From positions 239,422,284-239,486,283 of the forward strand of contig JBOZIK010000001.1 in NCBI GenBank assembly GCA_051453625.1: DNA of 64,000 nt, in the 5' to 3' direction. The notes under the pieces were generated by a model. That model was not told the origin of the DNA. It saw only the letters and a list, made by a program, of their open reading frames with translations, and ran no database searches. A program made the position numbers and the translations under genes. Source of the stretch: Welwitschia mirabilis. Taxonomy: Eukaryota > Gnetophyta > Gnetopsida > Welwitschiales. This document shows positions 58,606-64,000 of the stretch, one piece after another (the stretch's first letter is position 1; each line of letters begins with the position of its first letter).

Positions 58606-60899
58606 ATTTTATACCATTTTTATTATTTTTCATGAAATTATGACTTTCCCTTAATATTAGCAAGTTAGTTGCTAGTTTTTGAAGAACACTTCCAAACTTG
58701 ACTGATTTCTAGTGCGAAATGATGGTGTCGTCAGTCTTCTGAGAAGCAATTATACCAAACTAACATTCCTATAATGTTTTGAGAAAATAATCATTTTGGT
58801 CTTTATGGGATCAATTAGATAATAAATTAGATTTAACCTTAAATCTAATAACACATGGCAGAAGCAAAAATTAACACATCATAGCAACATGTGGCATATT
58901 AAGTATAATCAAGGTAAAGATATATGACATGGCATATATTGGTAGCATCATCAAGAATCAAAGTACACATCATTACCATGCTTACACTTAAAGATAAAGG
59001 AATATTTTTTATTGCTACATGCTAGATGTTTGTAACTTTCTTCTTAAGTAGTCATCCATTATAACCCCTGTCTTATGTAATTGCCCACCTAATGCACAAG
59101 AAAACACCTAACACAATGATGACTTAGACTCTAATCTCCTTTCCTTATCTATAAAAGGGCCTTATCACATATTATAAACATTTTTTGATTGGATTATTAT
59201 GGGAAACACTTGGATGCTTGGATGTCATGGCTTTTTAACATCATTCTTAGGAGTGAAATGCTTAAAGCCAGTTGAGGAGTTCTTTTTCTCCTAATGGTAT
59301 TAGCAATATTTAGATGAGCTTATTTAATTATTAAGTTATTTTAAACCATGTAAGATATTTAATGTTACTTTTATGATTTATATTTCCTATTAGATGAGCT
59401 TATTTAATTACCAAGTTCTTTTAAACCATGTGAGGTATTTAATGTTACTTTTATGATTTATATTTTCTATTATTTGATGGATCTTGTGCACTTAGGTTCA
59501 TAATTTTCATGCTTATAAAGGTCTATAAAGTATTAAGGGGACTTGATAACTCATCAACATTCATGTGATGGATGAGATTATGTCTTGATACTAATCCCTA
59601 ATGACTTGATGATTTAGTGCATATTTTACATAGAATCATTAAAGCAAAGGTGAAGCAAAAGACAACTTAATTAGACCCTTAAAGCAATCCATTCCCTTGT
59701 GTTGTTAATTAAAGATCACTTTCTTCTCTTAACTTTTAATTTTCCTCTTTTGTTAATTTTTCGACTACAAGTTAGAATACTTATGTTCCTTTTGATTAAT
59801 TTATCTTCTAGTCCCTATCAAAGAATTATACTAAGTGGTTCACTTAGTTTAAATTTGGATCACTGCAAAGCTTCAATTAGATTTCTTACAGTGTTGTTAG
59901 GGATATATTAGCATAGTAATTTTCTCAAGAGTGCATGATTTTATTCCTGAAATTTTTAGCTAGATTTTTTTTTTTTTAGTTGATGCAATGGTGGGTACTG
60001 ATCTTCTTCTAATAATATCTAAACTGATCCTTTTACCTTTTATTTTGTGTGTTTATTCTTTTCTTTCAATGGTAGATGCTAGTACATTTTTAGTAAAACA
60101 TGAATTGGTCCAAATTGTTAAGTTTGGCTTTTAATCTAATATTTGAAACTTCATTTGTTTATCTAATACTTTTGAGTTGTAGGTGTAACGATTTTACTAC
60201 AAGTGCAATCACATCTTAGATTCTGAGTTAACACTAAAACCAAATTATAAAAATTTATGTGTTTTATGTGTTTTCTAATTTCTATAAGTTCTCTATACAT
60301 TTTTTAGTTTTGTTTCAATTTTTATTTTGGTAAAATTTTTAAGAAAAATTAAAAATGTTTAGGTTAATTTCTTAGGTTGAATTTTTACTAAAACACAATT
60401 ATTTTGGGTTTCTATTAACTTTTTTTATTTAGACATTGTAACCTAAAACCTCTTATTCTGATCTCATAACCTTTCTGTCCTTTTTCCAAACTATTCTAGT
60501 TACGTCAAGTCATGCCACCACCTTTCTTAGCTAGTGCCATTAGAATTCTCATGTAGACTACTTTGTGCTTTTACTTGAAACCTCCTGAGATCTTTCTAAA
60601 CCATTTTTGATAATAGGATTCCTCTAAAAGTGTGAATAACCCAAAAAACATGAATATTTTAGCTGAAATATTAACTCATTTTCCAAAACTTAAAGCATGA
60701 TTTGGGCCTTGAATCCATTTTAAACAACTTCCAATCTTTAACCTGCCTATATCTATATTTTTTAGAAAGATAATAAATCTAAACAAATCATAGGAGATTT
60801 TATTAGACTATAAAAAAATCTAGAGGATTATCTTAAATGTAATTCATATCAACTATAATCCCTAGATCCTTTTGATAATAGACAGACCTTTAAAGAGTA
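58606..60899 (+). other. outer element: rest of 5' LTR and leader
   Basis: 58606-58820 matches 63760-63985, confirming that the outer LTR resumes after the copia insertion. The LTR's inner end and PBS could not be placed. No coding sequence is recognised. Confidence 0.5.
59311..59470. repeat. 80-bp tandem duplication
   Basis: Units 59311-59390 and 59391-59470 both begin TAGATGAGCTTATTTAATTA and differ at a handful of sites. Confidence 0.9.
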
Positions 60900-61930
60900 C
60901 CCTTAACCCTTTTTATATATAGATTAAACTCCTTTTAACTCTGAATTTGAAAATCCTTATGATAAACCAAGAGAGTTTGATCCCACCTCTTCTTTTATCC
61001 CTCATGATTCTTATGCTTTAACTTCATATTTTTCATCCTTTGATTCTTACCCTTCATTTTCCTTGAAATACTATTTATTCTTTGACACATACTCTTCATA
61101 TCTTAAAAATTGACAAACCTCTTTAAACTTAGTGGAAGATATCCTTATATGATCCATGAAAGTCCAAATGCAATAAACTAAAAAAATTAAACAAGGAAAT
61201 TAAAGACTTGATCAAATAAATCAAAGACTCGAATAAGATATCCAATAATTAACCTAAGTCACTGCTCATATCTCTAAAGCCCTAGAAGAAGAAAACCTTC
61301 CTACATTTCATGAACCTATAAGCTTAGAAAACTTCAAAGGGCTTAGTAAGATTAAAATAGAAAACATTCAAACCTGATCCCTTAGGCATGAAAAAGAAAA
61401 CCATGAAGAAACCAATGATGAAATCCATAAGGACCTTGAGTTTACACATTACTTAGAGAGTTAATGATTTTGTGCATCTAGACTATACTTTGGAGTAGGA
61501 TTAAACACTTCAAATAATGATGATTAATCCATTGTAAGTGAAAAAACATTTGAGGGATAAGAATACAATAGAAGAGAAAAGATATATTGATAAAATTGAA
61601 GCTATCTTTGAATCTCAACCAATGTTCCCTATACAATCTTGTGAGAAATAATCCCTTAATAACCCTAATGAAAAAAAAAGAACATTTAATCAAGAACTTA
61701 AACATGATATATTCCTTGAAAAATCTTTTTCTCAATAACCCATTAAATCAATTATCTCATTTTCATCTTTTAAGTAAGACTCTAATAAAGACAAATCCAT
61801 ACCTTTGAAACCATCTTTTGATACTTTTTTCAATGACCATTTGTCTTTCATGGTTTTCACTTCATCTGTATCTTCACTTGAAAATGATGTCTTGCATGAG
61901 TTGTTAAGTAAAAATAAATGGGCTCAAGAT
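60900..61930 (+). pseudogene. decayed coding-like remnants in the outer element
   Basis: Plus-strand reading has protein-like runs such as PREFDPTSSFIPHDSYALTS (about 60968-61027), then HEKENHEETNDEIHKDLEFT (about 61388-61447), and SFDTFFNDHLSFMVFTSSVS (about 61816-61875), separated by stops. The composition suggests former coding sequence (possibly gag), but no known domain is recognisable, so no function is assigned. Confidence 0.3.
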
Positions 61931-63667
61931 TGAAAAATTTTTAATTTTAAATGCATTAATTTTAATACTAGCATTTATGTTCTTTCCATTTTTATGGATA
62001 CATGTATAAATGTTTATAGGGATTTAGTCTCATCTTTGAATATTATGTATTTTTGGTTCATCATTTAACCATCACATTCATTATTTTCAGCCTTCATGTA
62101 TGTAATACCTTGGGAAATGCCTTAAAAATTTTTTAGCTTCTTTGTGTGATTTTAAGTTATATTTTTCATTTAGTATGAATTTTTCCTTTAGAATAAATTT
62201 TGGGTTGAAAAAATTAAAATCCTTAAAAAGTTTATGCTTGATGCCCTTTCACACCTTAAATCACTCAAGCATTTCCACTTGTATAGTTACAGACTTAAGA
62301 ATTTTTAGGTAGAAAATCCTAAGTATCATCCACTCCATTGAATAAAATATCATTGCCTTAGAATTCACATTCTATCCCTTCCATTTTCATTACTCCACCT
62401 CTTTAACTCCACTGACCCCATTCCCTTCCATCTATCCATGAATTTATTATATTAGGTGATCCTAGTTTATGGTCCCTAAGTGAATAAATCTTTGATAAGT
62501 AATCATATGATTATTATTATTTAGGTAGAATTTAAGTATGATTTTAGTTTTTCAAGAGGATATTCTGCTTATTTTCAAGTTAACTTATTAAGGTTTAGTT
62601 TCACTTAAGGTATTTCAATGGGAAAATATGGTTGAATTAAGATGGCATCTACTTTTATATTAAGTGAATTTTTTACAAGTATTTTATTAAAACAAAAATT
62701 ATCTTGATTAGGCTAATAAGCCAATGATCTCTTTATGTGCATAAAAATGTATTAAATATGGGAAGGATAATTAAACAGAAAATAAAAATATCTCCTCTCC
62801 AAAAGAACATTAATTAATGATCAATTAAAATTAGGTATAGTTAAATAAGTTAGGGCTATGGATGCTCATGGATAATGTAACTTTAATCATTTAATTTATG
62901 ACATGTTTAACTACATCAAATCTATAAATGCTTGTTGATAATGTAGCACTGACTCCTTTATAAACCAACATGTTTAACTCTGTTGGAAGGAGATGTTATA
63001 ATAATGAATGCCTAATTAGATTAAAAATTCTTAAAATAAGAAATAAGGCATGAGTCTAGAAAAGAAAAAATTGGAATGACAAAGGTGGAATTGGGGGATG
63101 ATTTTTGTGTTTACTTTTCTTTAACTTGTATACTTGGAAATCTTCCTTAACTAATTTTTAATTACTTGGAGATTTACTTAGAGAATATCTTAATTGTTTA
63201 ATAATGTGACATATTTAAATTTATAATAAACTTCATGAAATTTTTAATAAATATATCGATCAATTTAGGTAGTTTATCTTTTAAATTCATAGATAATGAA
63301 TTTTCCATTAGATTGCATGTTTTGTGTTCCCTAAAAAATTGCATTTTAGTTTAAACTTGGATGTGTGGTTTTCGCTAAATACATTCATCATCATCATTTT
63401 CTAAGCATGTAATTAAATTTTTATCCAAATCCTTGTATAAATTTTCCATCTTTGTAACTTTAAGGAGAAAGTTTAATTTTGGTTGAGGGTATGACTTTCG
63501 CTTTTATAGAAATTTTTTTTGATTTTGATGCCTTAATTATAAAAAATGAATCAACAATTTTTAAAAATGTCATATCATTTCTTTACTTTTCATTTTTACT
63601 TAGTTAAATTTACCATGCTTCACCATTTCTTTATTACCTTTTACTAAGGGTATAGTAAAAGACTCAT
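61931..63667. other. outer element, 3' internal region
   Basis: AT-rich and without recognisable pol domains. It leads to the PPT and 3' LTR. Confidence 0.4.
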
Positions 63668-63676
63668 TAGGGGGTG
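63668..63676 (+). other. outer element polypurine tract (short)
   Basis: TAGGGGGTG directly precedes the LTR start TGTTTACATGCC. Purine-rich and correctly placed, though short. Confidence 0.5.
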
Positions 63677-64000
63677 TGTTTACATGCCAAAATTGACATT
63701 ATAAGCAAGTCTAATTAACTAATTTAACATAAGGAGAAGAATTAAGAAATATTTTTTATCACATATTAATTTTTCTATTATTTTTGTTATTTTTCATGCA
63801 ATTATGACTTTCCTAACATCAGCAAATTAGTTTCTTATTTTTGAAGAACACTTCTAAAGTTGACTAATTTCCAGTACTAAACACTGATGCCACTAACTAG
63901 GACTACTAGTGCTAATGGTCTTTTGAGAAGAATTACATACAACTCAAATTCATGTAATCTTTTGAGAAAATAATCATTTTAGACTTATGGGCTCAGTTGG
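63677..64000 (+). repeat. outer element 3' LTR, cut by window end
   Basis: Starts TGTTTACATGCC and matches 37730-37830 followed by 58606-58820. Because it is uninterrupted, it shows what the 5' LTR looked like before the copia insertion. Confidence 0.75.

Larger units (their letters stand above)
37730..64000 (+). mobile_element. outer LTR retrotransposon, unclassified, runs off the window
   Basis: The LTR start TGTTTACATGCCAAAATT occurs at 37730 and again at 63677. The first copy breaks off near 37830 and resumes near 58606, where it matches the second copy in blocks such as TTGAAGAACACTT and GAGAAAATAATCATTTT. The interruption is the copia element. The internal region (somewhere after about 59000 up to 63668) has decayed coding-like stretches near 60.9-61.9 kb but no recognisable pol domain. 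It may be a non-autonomous LARD-like element or one too decayed to classify. The 3' LTR is cut by the window end. No PBS could be assigned. Confidence 0.7.

Noticed and set aside
59973-60010. Primer-binding site of the outer element near TGGTGGGTACTG
   Set aside because: No match to a tRNA end I can name, and the LTR inner boundary is unknown.
1-64000. tRNA, rRNA, CRISPR or organellar segments
   Set aside because: Read for these on both strands; only tRNA-like SINE boxes were seen and nothing that folds or aligns as a functional RNA gene by eye.

Overview
The window is strongly AT-rich, CpG-poor eukaryotic nuclear DNA from a seed plant. The one recognisable host gene has short GT-AG introns, and almost everything else is decayed retrotransposon. 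The density of old copia, gypsy and LINE relics, the nested LTR elements and the long gene-poor stretches suggest a large gymnosperm-type genome; this is inference and no species is claimed. Six runs of N mark assembly gaps.

1-8.4 kb (left edge): a 169-bp tandem duplication, a decayed LINE reverse transcriptase (about 1.8-3.2 kb, + strand), a gypsy LTR with only its ends visible around a 100-N gap (5759-6072), and a small copia relic with a gag fragment (about 6.3-8.4 kb, + strand).

9.1-14.7 kb (the genic island): a multi-exon minus-strand gene for a plant MIP1-type leucine-zipper/DUF547 protein. Ten coding exons (12247 down to 9079, 481 codons) could be joined in frame with GT-AG introns. 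The C-terminal exon(s) were not found and may lie beyond position 1. Upstream sequence (12.3-14.7 kb) keeps many CpGs, as expected for an unmethylated promoter region. A second CpG-keeping island, with no recognised gene, lies at 16.0-16.9 kb.

17-37.7 kb: mostly gene-free AT-rich DNA. It holds a short GA microsatellite running into a gap, several copies of a tRNA-like SINE family, a LINE relic at 29-30.5 kb, and a compact gag-only LTR element at 21.7-24.1 kb (218/219-bp LTRs, PBS, PPT, CTTGG target-site duplication). That element's right part was later duplicated in tandem together with its flank, to 25.4 kb.

37.7-64 kb: a three-level nest. An unclassified LTR element (LTR starts 37730 and 63677, + strand) carries a copia element (37831-58605, minus strand) inside its 5' LTR. 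The copia element carries a gypsy element with an Athila/Tat-type primer-binding site (44799-55580, + strand) inside its integrase region. All three are decayed. The copia element has a long decayed coding-like region between RNase H and its 3' LTR, and LTRs rich in the octamer AGATGTCT/AGACATCT. No tRNA or rRNA gene, CRISPR array or organellar insert was recognised.
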